This document shows, piece after piece, positions 7,278-16,566 of a stretch of DNA of 30,168 bases (the stretch's first letter is position 1; each line of letters starts with the position of its first letter). The translations under genes were made by a program, and so were the position numbers. Source of the stretch: a virus; IMG/VR virus record IMGVR_UViG_3300045999_007041, positions 1-30,168 of that record, one strand, 5' to 3'. The notes under the pieces are model-generated. The model did not search any database. It saw only the letters and a program-made list of their open reading frames with translations, and was not told the origin of the DNA.

Positions 7278-9031
7278 TGACTCAACCAACGCGACACTGG
7301 CAAGCATTTGACCCAGCTTGGTTTGACCGACATCAAGCCAAGCTGTTGTGGGCCTGCAATGCGCCGATCATTGGGCGACTCGCTCGGCGTGTGTTCAAGT
7401 TCAAGCATCCCCTACCCCTTGAATTGATTACGCCAGATGCCGCGCATTTTCGCCAGGATGACCGCCAGTCAATTGGAACCTTCTTCACCTATGCACGGCA
7501 TAGCCAGCAGCTTTACAGCGCACTAAAGCCGCTCTGGTGGCTGATGCACTGGTGGGATGAGCTAATTGCGGATCGATGGATACCGGAGTTGTCGTTCGGT
7601 TTTGATCAGTTGACGGTCTACACCGGCGACTCAAATCTGTCTGTTCAGAATTTTGATGGCTCGATCCGGTCAGACGCCAATCTCTACAGTGATGCGCGAA
7701 ATGGGTCAGGTGATCTGCTATACGCTACGCTTGACTCACAACTGATCGTTGAAAACAGCAAATACGGCACCAGTCCTGCGTTTACCGTGCATCGGATGTA
7801 CGCCAAGTTTAACTTGGCCACGATGCCGGTAAACAACGTGGTGACAGTGGCAACGCTGAAGATTGCGCCTATTGCGCAGTTTCAAACTAGTGGGTTTAAC
7901 TTTGAGATATACACGGCTTCGATGTCGAATAGCAGTACTGATTTACAGTTTGCTGATTGGACAAGCACAACATCGCAAAATACATCGGATCGTTTGATCA
8001 ACGTTCAGTTTTCGTCTATTGGGCCGATCACACCTATTGATTACCGCACGTTGACTTTTGGCGCAACGGGTCGCGCGTATATTCAGAGCCGAGCAACTCA
8101 ATATCTGCCTTTAGTAGGTCGTCACAGTCGCGACGCATCAGGCACTTCTCCCACCACGGCCAGTTACGCGACGTTTGCGTCAGCGGAGAATAGCAATGAT
8201 CTTCCGCTCCTGCTCGAGGTGACATATGCTCGAGCGATTTTACCAAACGGCTTGGCAGTCACGGCGACCTTTGGCCAGCCTACGATAACAGGCACCAATC
8301 CCATCGTGAAACTGACCGGCCTGCCGGTGACCATTGAGTTTGGTCAGCCTGCTTTGCGTGGATCTGCTCAAACCGTCAATTTGAATGGATTCACGGTCGC
8401 GGTCACGTTTGGTCAACCGCGCATTCCGATCATTCAGCTCAATGGCCTGCCAGTAAATATCTACTTTGGCACTCCTCGCTTGCCGGTCATTCAACCATCA
8501 GGCTTGCCAGTCAACGTGACGTTTGGGGAACCCGTGGTGGGTCGTGGCCGAGTAATGCAGCTCAACGGGCTGGGCGTCAATGTCACGTTTGGCCAGCCTT
8601 CTATCACAGCAGTGACGCGCACGATTGAGCCGCAGGGTATCCCGGTGACGGTGCAGTTTGGCTATCCCGGACTTTCTATCCCGTACCCTGACGGCACGCT
8701 GTTTTCTGGGCCATATATCGCCCGTTTGATGGATCAGCCGATTGATTACGGGGTTACGCAGTACGAGTTCGAGGATGGTGGCCTGGCGGTCAACGTGCAG
8801 CCTTGCGGGGCCCGTCGCTGGGTGCTTGAGTATGAAGGGTTAAGCGTTGATGAGATCACGCAATTGCGCAACCACTATAACGCGATGCGCGGCCGATCGA
8901 GCACGTTCAACTTCTACCATCGTCGCGATCAAGTCACTTATTCCAACGTGCGGTATGTTTCAATGACTTTACCGGCACGAGAAAAAGCGTGGAGCAATGG
9001 GGCGTCGATCATATTGGAGGCGTTGGCATAA
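7277..9031 (+). CDS. Tail protein with DNRLRE-like module, seven short repeats and a distal-tail C-terminal domain
   Basis: 584 residues in three parts. Residues 115-320 (YAKFNLATMPVNNVVTVA, then a long beta region) resemble a DNRLRE-type beta-sandwich, a fold often used in adhesion. Residues 323-470 hold seven copies of a motif reading (N/S/T)GLPVxVxFGxPxI at 19-23 residue spacing. Residues 475-584 (GARRWVLEYEGLSVDEITQLRNHY) form a domain seen again at the end of the next gene product. It resembles the phage tail domain that follows the tape measure in many siphophages. A baseplate or side-fibre role is inferred. The ATG overlaps the previous stop by one base. Confidence 0.65.
   Translation: MTQPTRHWQAFDPAWFDRHQAKLLWACNAPIIGRLARRVFKFKHPLPLELITPDAAHFRQDDRQSIGTFFTYARHSQQLYSALKPLWWLMHWWDELIADRWIPELSFGFDQLTVYTGDSNLSVQNFDGSIRSDANLYSDARNGSGDLLYATLDSQLIVENSKYGTSPAFTVHRMYAKFNLATMPVNNVVTVATLKIAPIAQFQTSGFNFEIYTASMSNSSTDLQFADWTSTTSQNTSDRLINVQFSSIGPITPIDYRTLTFGATGRAYIQSRATQYLPLVGRHSRDASGTSPTTASYATFASAENSNDLPLLLEVTYARAILPNGLAVTATFGQPTITGTNPIVKLTGLPVTIEFGQPALRGSAQTVNLNGFTVAVTFGQPRIPIIQLNGLPVNIYFGTPRLPVIQPSGLPVNVTFGEPVVGRGRVMQLNGLGVNVTFGQPSITAVTRTIEPQGIPVTVQFGYPGLSIPYPDGTLFSGPYIARLMDQPIDYGVTQYEFEDGGLAVNVQPCGARRWVLEYEGLSVDEITQLRNHYNAMRGRSSTFNFYHRRDQVTYSNVRYVSMTLPAREKAWSNGASIILEALA
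8246..8680 (+). repeat. Seven-fold protein-level repeat (GLPVxVxFGxP)
   Basis: Within the tail protein at 7277-9031, seven units share a GLPV..TFGQP-like core. The TTT of the FG codons begins at 8270, 8339, 8408, 8465, 8522, 8588 and 8657, giving spacings of 69, 69, 57, 57, 66 and 69 bases. The DNA copies have diverged, so the repeat is clear in protein and only partial in DNA. Each unit could form one beta hairpin or one coil of an extended fibre. Confidence 0.85.
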
Positions 9032-10041
9032 TGGCGATCAATAATCCTACCTGGATCAATTACCAGAATACGATGATCAGCGGCTCCACTGTGATGAATG
9101 CGAATACGGGCGCAGATGCTTGTGCGCCTAACGCGATGTCAATGGGGACGGCTGTAGCCACCACGTTTAACGGTTTCGCGACTCTAGCAGACGAAGACTG
9201 GGAGATCACATTTGAGCTGGGCGGGCGTATGCCCAACGGTCGGGCGTATCTGGGTCTATGCTCTGCTGATGTTGCGTTTATTGACAGCGTGCTGAATTTC
9301 GTCAACTGGTCGCACTGCATTTACATCACGACAGAAACTTGGTCGACAGGCACGCCACCGCATCCAGCAAACTCGGTTTACATTTACGAAGGCTCATCGA
9401 CGCCAAAATACTGGGTTGACGGAATCTGGCTGTCCAATGGGCAGATGATCGCCATCCGTAACCTGGGCGGCGTGTTGTGTTACCACATCGGCGACCGCGT
9501 AATTTATCGGTCACTGACACCACCTGTCTATCCCATCGAGGCATGTGTTGCACTGGCCTGTTATGACATGGAGGTGATGGGCCAGATTATTACTGGGCCA
9601 AGTGTAGGCGTGGGAACTGGTGAGATCGCGCCGGGGCCATCGTTTGGGTCTGGATGCTCTGCGCCGTGGATCTTCCCTTCGCCGTCCGCTTTGCCTCAAC
9701 CACCATTGGCTAATGCTCCCATCCCGGTACGCTTTCAGGAGACTGTTACGGATTGGCGCGAGTATTCACAGCGATTTGCCAACCAGGTCAGCGTCAGCAA
9801 CACGCGATTGACGGCACCTGTCAGAATGTTTGAGGTCGAATGGGATGGATTATCGGCCGAACAGGCAGCTATGCTTGACCAGCATTATGACTCGACCAGT
9901 GGCGGCATTAAGTTTTCGATGACCGTTCCCCATACCGATGAAGTTGTGTTGAATTGCCGATATGCCTCCTATACTCGCGGGTCGCACACTCGTTATTGGT
10001 CGCAGTCCAGGCAGGCAACGATTATTCAACAAGCCGTGTGA
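9031..10041 (+). CDS. Tail protein, paralogous C-terminal domain
   Basis: 336 residues. The start is ATG 9031, which shares one base with the upstream stop (TAATG) and follows TTGGAGG at 9014-9020. The N-terminal 210 residues are beta-rich and aromatic (DEDWEITFELGGRMPNGRAYLGL, YVYIYEGSS-like strands). They resemble concanavalin-like or spore-coat-type beta-sandwiches that bind sugars, though this is only an impression. The last 100 residues (RMFEVEWDGLSAEQAAMLDQHY, then MTVPHTDEVVLNCRYAS) mirror the C-terminal domain of the preceding protein, suggesting duplication. Likely part of the tail tip. Confidence 0.6.
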   Translation: MAINNPTWINYQNTMISGSTVMNANTGADACAPNAMSMGTAVATTFNGFATLADEDWEITFELGGRMPNGRAYLGLCSADVAFIDSVLNFVNWSHCIYITTETWSTGTPPHPANSVYIYEGSSTPKYWVDGIWLSNGQMIAIRNLGGVLCYHIGDRVIYRSLTPPVYPIEACVALACYDMEVMGQIITGPSVGVGTGEIAPGPSFGSGCSAPWIFPSPSALPQPPLANAPIPVRFQETVTDWREYSQRFANQVSVSNTRLTAPVRMFEVEWDGLSAEQAAMLDQHYDSTSGGIKFSMTVPHTDEVVLNCRYASYTRGSHTRYWSQSRQATIIQQAV

Positions 10042-10053
10042 TAGAGTGACATT

Positions 10054-13000
10054 ATGCAGACAGTATCACCGACACTATATCAGATCCTCCGCGCATCAGA
10101 TCGAGACTTGGCCCCGGTCGACCTCTTCGAGTTTTACCCGCCATCAGTTATCGATCTGATTCCGGCTAATGCTGAGCGTCGCTTTGCGTCAACTGGATTG
10201 GTCTGGTACGGCTGGGAGTATGAGCAGCAGGCGATCAGTCGGAGTGACATCAGCCGGTATATAACTGAGAAGTTCAACTCGGTCAATATCACTCTGAGCA
10301 ACGTCGACAGGACTGTCAGCGATTGGTTGAACACGATTACGCTCGAGGGCTATCGCATATTGGTGCGCACGGTCAGCCGCAGATATTCAACTGACTCGGT
10401 GGTGTTGTTTGCTGGAAGGTGTGAGAAGCCGGGTGACGTCGACAACGCGACTATCACACTGACAGCCAAGCAGGATCTGGGCACGATCGAGAATGAGATC
10501 CCATTCAGCAAGTTTGATCTCAAGTGTCCGCTCAAGTTCAAAGGCGCGGAGTGCTTGGCCGGACAGACGCTTGCACAGAAGGGGCAGACATATAACCAGG
10601 CCAGCACGTGTAACAAGAGCTTCTCGCAGTGCGTTGAGTACGGCAACGAGAAGGCGTTTCAAGGCTTCCGTTATCGCGCAGTCATTGGTTCGTTTCGCGT
10701 CAATTCACGATCAACGGGCATTGGGGCAGTCTTTGGATCACGTCGAGCAACCAAGCAGTGGACATCAACGGATAATGTCCCGATCGGTCAAAGCGTACCC
10801 TTAGGACTTGGGCGCACTCAGATTGATTTGACCCCAGTGCTCTATGCCGATACGGGTGAATATTTGTACGGGCATTTTGTGGCCGGTGAAGGGCCGATCA
10901 CGCAATTTGCCGACGTCCGCAATACCACGGCAGGCTGGGCCACGACGTTCCAAACCAAGTATGAGCATCTGGGCGAATATGGTTACAACGTTGATCAGGC
11001 GACAGATAGCCAGTTGTTGGGCACAGAGTATTATTCCCATCGCGCTTATGTCGAGGCAACGATTGAGGGCAACAACCCAGATACGGGCGATCCCGCGCCC
11101 ACGCTGGCGGGTTTGGTGCTGTGGAATAAGATTCCGACGATAGGCGCAGCTGGGTTTGATGCCACTGACTGGTCAGACAATCCCGTGGAGCACGTGCGCT
11201 ATCTGCTCACAGAAGATCGCGCACTGAATTACGAGGAGTCATGGATCGACGACATGACCAGCTTCGAGACTGCGGAATATTGCAATGAGCCATTGCGCGA
11301 CGATTCAGGGTGTGAGGAGTTCTGGTACGATCAAACGCAAGGGACGGCAGGCACAGACTGGAAGCGGTATCGGTCAACTGGCGTGTTGGATAGTGCATAT
11401 TACAAATACGTGCTCAATCCCATTGATGTTAATCGACCGCAGAAACTCGGTGCAGAATACAACGCCTATGATCCGCTTGATCCTCCGCAAGGGATCACGC
11501 CCACGACCTTTTACCGCAAGCGGTACACAAGCAACTGGCACCTGAAAGAGCCAATCAAGGTATCGGACTTTCTTTTCAAGCACCTTCTGCCGTCCTTCCG
11601 GGGATACCTGATCACGGGCGCAGATGGTCGGTTGCAGATCAAGTCCGAGCGGCCTGCGATTTCATCATATTTGCGCAATGCTACCAGTCCAGGCGCGTCA
11701 ACGATCGCGGTCGAGGACGTGACAGCGTGGCAAAAACTACAGCTTAATCAGCTCTATGTCTTGGTTGGTGCTGGTCAGGATACCAGTGAGACGCACAGCG
11801 TGGAAGCTATCGAGTTTTCGTCGGCGGGCAATGCTCTCACGCTGACCGCGACGCAGGGCGCGACAGCGTACTCACCGACGTTCGTTGAAGGGTCAGCATC
11901 CACGCAAGCCTGGAATTACCTGACGATTGACAGCGCAGAGAATGGGACGGCGATCATCGTTACGGTCGATGGTGTGACGATCACGGCGGGCGGATATGAC
12001 GCCACTGGCAACCCCTCGAGCAATGGCGCGGCAGCAGGAGAGTTGACGGCAAGGATCAATGCCAACGCGACGTTGAATCGATACATCGAAGCGGTCTGGT
12101 CCAAGAGCAATCCTACGATTGTCATGTTGCGCTCCAAGCTGGGCGTGCTGACCCTCGGTCAGGCTCTCACCTACTCTCATGGGACGACAGAGCAGGCTGT
12201 GCACGTGCATGGGGTGTTTGCGGATCAGGCATTCGGCGCACTCGGTCAATCAAACATTATCAAGGACAGCTTTAAGTGGCCCTTGGGAAGCCGTCAGTCG
12301 TCCTACAATCAATTTTCCATCACCTATACGGACTCGACCCAGGACTTCCAGCAGACCGAGCTACGCGAGAACGATTACGATCATCAGGATCGCGTTAACA
12401 AGGTCAACAAGCTCGAGATCAGCGGGGCTTGTGTCGACAACTATCATCAGGCTGATCGACTGGTTCAGGCAGCGCGATACAAATACCGTGACGGTGATTT
12501 CTTTTGCTCCTTCCAGGCCACCGGTGATGCTCTCCTTCTCGAGGAGGGCGATATCATTTGCGTTCAGCACGACAACATGGTCGGCAAGCGCAATCAGCTG
12601 TTTCGCGTCGAGGAGCTGCGGGTAACGCAGGATCACCGCGTCAATATCGTTGCTCGGCTGTACGCAGAGCAGCAATTCCCCAGCGCGGCGACCGTGCGCA
12701 CGGTGGGCTTAAATACGGGCACAGTGTGGATTGCTGGCACTCCACCGGCTGTGACGGGGGCCACGATCACGGCCACGACGATCGACAGCGGACGGATCAA
12801 TTTCAACTTTGGTGATTTTGTTGGCGGCCAGACGGCAAGGATTGAAATCAAGCGTCCCGGTGATAGTGACTGGCTGCCCGTCATTGACGTTGTGCCGGAT
12901 GGCCTTGGCCGAGGTGCGGCAGAGATACCGGCACTGCGATTGAACACACAGATCCGGATCACGCCAATCAGCTCGACGGGCATTGAGGGCGCATCAACAA

Positions 13001-15252
13001 CCATCACTGTCACCAGTCCACTGTACCAATGGCCAGCCAGCTATCCCGCGGCTAATGGTTACGTGCTGTCCTCGACTACCGGCGGCGTGTTGTCGTGGGT
13101 GGCTCAGTCTGGCGGAGGCAATGCCTTCGGGACGATTGCAGTTACTGGTCAATCCAACGTTGTAGCTGATCAGGCCGGCGACACACTGACGTTAGTGGCA
13201 GGTAGCAACATTACACTGACCACGAGTACTAATGACACCTCTGTGACGATTGCCAGCACTGCGGCAGGTGTGACCGATGGCGATAAAGGAGACATTACGG
13301 TCTCAAGCAGTGGGGCCACGTGGACGATTGACAACGACGTTATCACCAACGCTAAGGTCAAGTCAGATGCTGCCATTGCTCATAGCAAGTTGGCCAGCAT
13401 AACAGCCGGATCGGTGCTACTGGGCAACGCAAGCAACGTGCCGACCGCAACGGCATTATCTGGTGACGTGACGGTCAATAGCAGCGGTGCTACTTCAATT
13501 GCCAGCGATGCTGTGACGTATGCCAAAATGCAAAACGTCTCGGCAGCGTCACGATTGCTTGGTCGAGGCAGCGCAAACGGGTCTGGAGATGTGCAAGAGA
13601 TCAGTCTTGGAACTGGCCTAACAATGAGCGGCACAACGCTATCCGCATCATCCGCAGCTACCCCCGGCGGCTCAACAACGCAAGTGCAGTTTAACGATGC
13701 TAGCTCCTTTGGCGGGGATGCTGGTTTAACCTACGATAAGACTACTGACGCTTTGACGGTAGTGGGCCCCACTCAGATGTCGGAGCTGCGACTCAAAGAA
13801 AGTGCTGGCGGGTCTGATTATGTGGGCTTCAAAGCTCCGGCACTTGTGACCAGTAGTAAAATCTGGACTCTACCAGATGGGGATGGAAACGATGGCCAGG
13901 TGTTAGCAACCAATGGCGTGGGCACGCTGCAATGGCGCAATGGCCGCGACGTGCTTACCGCTAACCGCACGTATTATGTAGGTTTTGATTTAGGTAGCGT
14001 AACGGCCAACGCGACGACTGACAAGATTGAAAAAACAGCGCATGGATTGGAAAACGGCGACCCAGTGGTGTTTAGCGCGGCAACGGCTCCAGCAGGCATT
14101 ATTTTAGGGGCGACATATTACGTTATCAATAAAACAACTAACGATTTTGAAATTGCTTTAACTGCCGGAGGCACCAAAGTCACCTGGACAAGCAACGGAA
14201 CGACGGTTACTTGTCGCACGGGCAATGATAATAATCCCGGTTTTGCATATACAAATTACGGTAGCAATATTCAAGCAGCAAATAGTCGCAGTGTTGCGGT
14301 ATTGACTATTCAAAAAGCAATTGATTTAGTTGCGTCAATTGATATGGCCGCCAATGGCGTAACTATACAACTGGCACCTGGTAGATACACAGATTTAGTA
14401 ATCTTAAAGCCATACGTAGGAGCTGGGCCAGTTACCATTTTGGGTGACACGTCTGCGCCTACCAATTACCAACTGCATCCATACAGCGCGGGTGGCACGG
14501 GAGTAGTAACGGCTAACGCAACCACTGATAAGATCGAGTTGACTAATCATGGTTTTGCTAATGGTACGCCTATATCCTTTATTATGTATGTAGCTCAGCC
14601 AGCAGGTTTGACGTTTACTCTTAATAAGACCTACTACGTGTACAATGCAAGTGCTAATGATTTTCAGATTGTAAGTTCGCCAACTAGCACCACGCCGATT
14701 ACGTGGACAACCACATCCACGTCGGTATATGCAAGCGCGTTTACTATTACATCTCTTCCCGCTACAGGAAAATATGTGTTAAAAGGCCTGCAATGTGTTG
14801 CACCAGTTGGTGGCATGTCTATTCGACCAACGCAAGCCGTATTAGACATTGAGCAGTGCAATTTAGCCAGTGCTGCCCCGTGGATTGGCCCCCCAACGAA
14901 TACAGGACCATTTAATCACATTTTTGCAGAAGTGAATTCTATGGTTTCGCTAAAAACCAGTAATACTATTTCTGGCGGTGTAGCTGATGCCATTCTTGCG
15001 ACTGATGGCGCATATATTACCAGTCGATTAAGCACGATTGTTTTTTCAGGGACACTTACGTTTAGTAATATCTTGCGTGGGGTAAGATCGGGCATACTGC
15101 TTATGGATCAATCGACATATACGGTTAATAATTCAGTTGCTGGGCAAAAATACCGCGTAGCGTCTAATGCGGTAGTACAAGGACCGTCCGCATCAATTCC
15201 CGGTAGTGGTGGCACAACTGAAACGGGCGGTCAATATATCGATCTTGCGTAA
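10054..15252 (+). CDS. Giant tail tip / receptor-binding fibre protein with beta-helix C-terminus
   Basis: 1732 residues. Residues 1-290 form a baseplate-type domain with a cysteine cluster near 160-200 (CPLKFKGAECL, STCNKSFSQC) like that of DUF2163-type tail proteins. The middle (to about 1000) includes long beta regions suited to a tail hub (for example VNKLEISGACVDNYHQADRLV). Residues about 1070-1210 carry fibre repeats (DGDKGDITVSSSGATWTI, LSGDVTVNSSGATSI). The end (1300-1732) has VLTIQKAIDLVASI and many short strands, as in parallel beta-helix receptor-binding tips. It holds two related insert modules (TANATTDKIE). Bases 13970-15250 are AT-rich with TTA codons, unlike the rest, so the tip was probably exchanged. 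No separate hub gene is visible, so this protein may combine hub and fibre. Confidence 0.72.
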   Translation: MQTVSPTLYQILRASDRDLAPVDLFEFYPPSVIDLIPANAERRFASTGLVWYGWEYEQQAISRSDISRYITEKFNSVNITLSNVDRTVSDWLNTITLEGYRILVRTVSRRYSTDSVVLFAGRCEKPGDVDNATITLTAKQDLGTIENEIPFSKFDLKCPLKFKGAECLAGQTLAQKGQTYNQASTCNKSFSQCVEYGNEKAFQGFRYRAVIGSFRVNSRSTGIGAVFGSRRATKQWTSTDNVPIGQSVPLGLGRTQIDLTPVLYADTGEYLYGHFVAGEGPITQFADVRNTTAGWATTFQTKYEHLGEYGYNVDQATDSQLLGTEYYSHRAYVEATIEGNNPDTGDPAPTLAGLVLWNKIPTIGAAGFDATDWSDNPVEHVRYLLTEDRALNYEESWIDDMTSFETAEYCNEPLRDDSGCEEFWYDQTQGTAGTDWKRYRSTGVLDSAYYKYVLNPIDVNRPQKLGAEYNAYDPLDPPQGITPTTFYRKRYTSNWHLKEPIKVSDFLFKHLLPSFRGYLITGADGRLQIKSERPAISSYLRNATSPGASTIAVEDVTAWQKLQLNQLYVLVGAGQDTSETHSVEAIEFSSAGNALTLTATQGATAYSPTFVEGSASTQAWNYLTIDSAENGTAIIVTVDGVTITAGGYDATGNPSSNGAAAGELTARINANATLNRYIEAVWSKSNPTIVMLRSKLGVLTLGQALTYSHGTTEQAVHVHGVFADQAFGALGQSNIIKDSFKWPLGSRQSSYNQFSITYTDSTQDFQQTELRENDYDHQDRVNKVNKLEISGACVDNYHQADRLVQAARYKYRDGDFFCSFQATGDALLLEEGDIICVQHDNMVGKRNQLFRVEELRVTQDHRVNIVARLYAEQQFPSAATVRTVGLNTGTVWIAGTPPAVTGATITATTIDSGRINFNFGDFVGGQTARIEIKRPGDSDWLPVIDVVPDGLGRGAAEIPALRLNTQIRITPISSTGIEGASTTITVTSPLYQWPASYPAANGYVLSSTTGGVLSWVAQSGGGNAFGTIAVTGQSNVVADQAGDTLTLVAGSNITLTTSTNDTSVTIASTAAGVTDGDKGDITVSSSGATWTIDNDVITNAKVKSDAAIAHSKLASITAGSVLLGNASNVPTATALSGDVTVNSSGATSIASDAVTYAKMQNVSAASRLLGRGSANGSGDVQEISLGTGLTMSGTTLSASSAATPGGSTTQVQFNDASSFGGDAGLTYDKTTDALTVVGPTQMSELRLKESAGGSDYVGFKAPALVTSSKIWTLPDGDGNDGQVLATNGVGTLQWRNGRDVLTANRTYYVGFDLGSVTANATTDKIEKTAHGLENGDPVVFSAATAPAGIILGATYYVINKTTNDFEIALTAGGTKVTWTSNGTTVTCRTGNDNNPGFAYTNYGSNIQAANSRSVAVLTIQKAIDLVASIDMAANGVTIQLAPGRYTDLVILKPYVGAGPVTILGDTSAPTNYQLHPYSAGGTGVVTANATTDKIELTNHGFANGTPISFIMYVAQPAGLTFTLNKTYYVYNASANDFQIVSSPTSTTPITWTTTSTSVYASAFTITSLPATGKYVLKGLQCVAPVGGMSIRPTQAVLDIEQCNLASAAPWIGPPTNTGPFNHIFAEVNSMVSLKTSNTISGGVADAILATDGAYITSRLSTIVFSGTLTFSNILRGVRSGILLMDQSTYTVNNSVAGQKYRVASNAVVQGPSASIPGSGGTTETGGQYIDLA

Positions 15253-15254
15253 CT

Positions 15255-15536
15255 ATGAATAATTTGATTGAAGTATTGGATAAACGACAGACGAGTGAGA
15301 ATACATGCAGCTTGACGGTTCGAGTGACATACAATTATCAGACATATCCGTTGACACTGCAGGACGTGCCATCTGCAAATGATGCCATGGATGAGTGGCT
15401 ATCGCAGAACCGGCAAAACATAATTGATCAGGCGATTGCGGCCAATCAAGCGGCTGTCGATGAGCGACTAGAAGCCGCAGAGCTGATGATTGACTTGCTA
15501 CTCGACACGCAACAGGAGACCCCCGTAAATGGCTGA
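15255..15536 (+). CDS. Small hypothetical protein after the fibre gene
   Basis: 93 residues starting MNNLIEVLDKRQTSENTCSLTVRV. A beta N-terminus is followed by a helical part (NRQNIIDQAIAANQAAVDERLEAAELMIDLLLD). It begins two bases after the fibre stop and overlaps the next gene by eight bases. No clear ribosome site is visible, so it may be translated by coupling. The place and small size suggest a fibre-associated or tail assembly accessory. No family recognised. Confidence 0.6.
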   Translation: MNNLIEVLDKRQTSENTCSLTVRVTYNYQTYPLTLQDVPSANDAMDEWLSQNRQNIIDQAIAANQAAVDERLEAAELMIDLLLDTQQETPVNG

Positions 15537-15759
15537 TGTCCCGATTACCCCGCAGTATCGGCTTGTCTTGAATCGCTGGCAAGCTGGCACGATAACTATT
15601 CGGCAGGTGGAACTATTCGTGAAAACTGGTTGGTTGACGCGAGATCAAGCTGACCTGATTTACACATACCCCCGGAAGGATACCGAGTTGGTGCGCAACG
15701 ATCCGTTCACCCAAGAAATTCAGGACGCAATAGAGGAGGAGGTGCAGCGTGGCACATGA
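15529..15759 (+). CDS. Small protein, XkdX-like position
   Basis: 76 residues with AGGAG nine bases before ATG 15529. It contains WQAGTITIRQVELFVKTGWLTRDQADLIYTYP. The 'V..G.LT.eQa.lI' pattern resembles short phage proteins such as XkdX that follow fibre genes, but the match is weak. It overlaps neighbours at both ends (8 and 11 bases), as expected for a translationally coupled late operon. Confidence 0.55.
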   Translation: MADVPITPQYRLVLNRWQAGTITIRQVELFVKTGWLTRDQADLIYTYPRKDTELVRNDPFTQEIQDAIEEEVQRGT

Positions 15760-16189
15760 TCAAATTCTTGACGGAGACAAGCGCACGATTGCATTATTGC
15801 CGCTGACCAAAATTGGCGTGCATATCTGGAAGCTTGTGGCGGGTGATACGTTCGAGCTTCACCGCATCTACACGGGCCTGACATCAGGCGCGACGATCAG
15901 CAAAGCCTACTGGACGGTCAAGGCGGTGGCTACTGATACGGACGCCGCGGCCAAGTATCAGATCTCGATCACAAGCACGTCGACAAGTTCCGGCCAGATC
16001 ATCGATGGCACGACGAACGGCGGATCGATTGAGCTGGCCTTTGTCGCCTCCGCTACCCAGACCCTCACGCTCACGCCAGGGCAGGATTATGTCTATGATG
16101 TCCAGGTGATTGATAGCAATGGCAGCATTTACACTCTCGAGCTGGGGACGATCTGTCCGCAGCAGGGCGTGACGGCAGCGACTACTTGA
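15749..16189 (+). CDS. Beta-sandwich structural protein at the end of the tail module
   Basis: 146 residues from GTG 15749, with GAGGAGGAGG at 15733-15742 giving a six-base spacing. The protein reads DTFELHRIYTGLTSGATISKAYWTVKAVATDTDA and LTPGQDYVYDVQVIDSNGSIYTLELGTI. This is an all-beta pattern like phage baseplate/upper-fibre (BppU-type N-terminal) or Ig-like domains that describe an allowed input and a 'TGLT..A' loop. It is the last rightward gene of the module. Its end overlaps by eight bases the end of a gene on the other strand, with no terminator between. Confidence 0.6.
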   Translation: MAHDQILDGDKRTIALLPLTKIGVHIWKLVAGDTFELHRIYTGLTSGATISKAYWTVKAVATDTDAAAKYQISITSTSTSSGQIIDGTTNGGSIELAFVASATQTLTLTPGQDYVYDVQVIDSNGSIYTLELGTICPQQGVTAATT

Positions 16190-16421
16190 CGCCACGCTCT
16201 GCCAGCCACTGGCGCAACTCTGCACGGCGTTTGCGCTTGGCCCGTAGTTCACGGCTGACGGGCTTGGCCGCATACCGTTTGCGTTGAGCCTGTCGGTGAG
16301 TCTCCGCACAGAGCGCACAGCGCACAGTCTCTGCTGCTGGCGCGATCTGGCAGTCAATACAAATGACCGCTGCAATTAGTTTGTCTCGCAGCGGCCTTCC
16401 AGTGGCGCGAACCTTTCTCAT
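16182..16421 (-). CDS. Small zinc-ribbon-like basic protein
   Basis: 79 residues. CIDCQIAPAAETVRCALC gives two CxxC-type pairs able to bind zinc, followed by a very basic C-terminal helix (SRELRAKRKRRAELRQWLAERG), which suggests nucleic acid binding. It is the last gene of the leftward operon and meets the tail operon tail to tail with an eight-base overlap. GAGGATAG precedes the ATG, a modest ribosome site. Function unknown. Confidence 0.6.
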   Translation of the reverse strand: MRKVRATGRPLRDKLIAAVICIDCQIAPAAETVRCALCAETHRQAQRKRYAAKPVSRELRAKRKRRAELRQWLAERGVK

Positions 16422-16464
16422 CTATCCTCACTATCTCTCAGCCGCACGGGCTGAACTAGCTACC

Positions 16465-16551
16465 TCAGCATGATGTAGAGTCGCCAAATGCCCACCACGC
16501 GACGCCGATCAACACGGCAGCTACAAGCACAAGCTCATTCAAGTTGTCCAT
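16465..16551 (-). CDS. 28-residue membrane microprotein
   Basis: A very short frame on the minus strand, ATG at 16551-16549 and TGA at 16467-16465. It is preceded by AAGGAGAG with a three-base gap, a strong ribosome site. The product starts MDNLNELVLVAAVLIGVAWW and ends FGDSTSC, giving one hydrophobic helix with an acidic N-terminus. It sits between the three-helix membrane protein (start 16806, end 16567) and the zinc-ribbon gene, filling most of an otherwise empty 145-base gap. The ribosome site lies right after the upstream stop, as in an operon. The function could be modulation of a membrane process, which is pure inference. Confidence 0.6.
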   Translation of the reverse strand: MDNLNELVLVAAVLIGVAWWAFGDSTSC

Positions 16552-16566
16552 GATCTCTCCTTTTTT

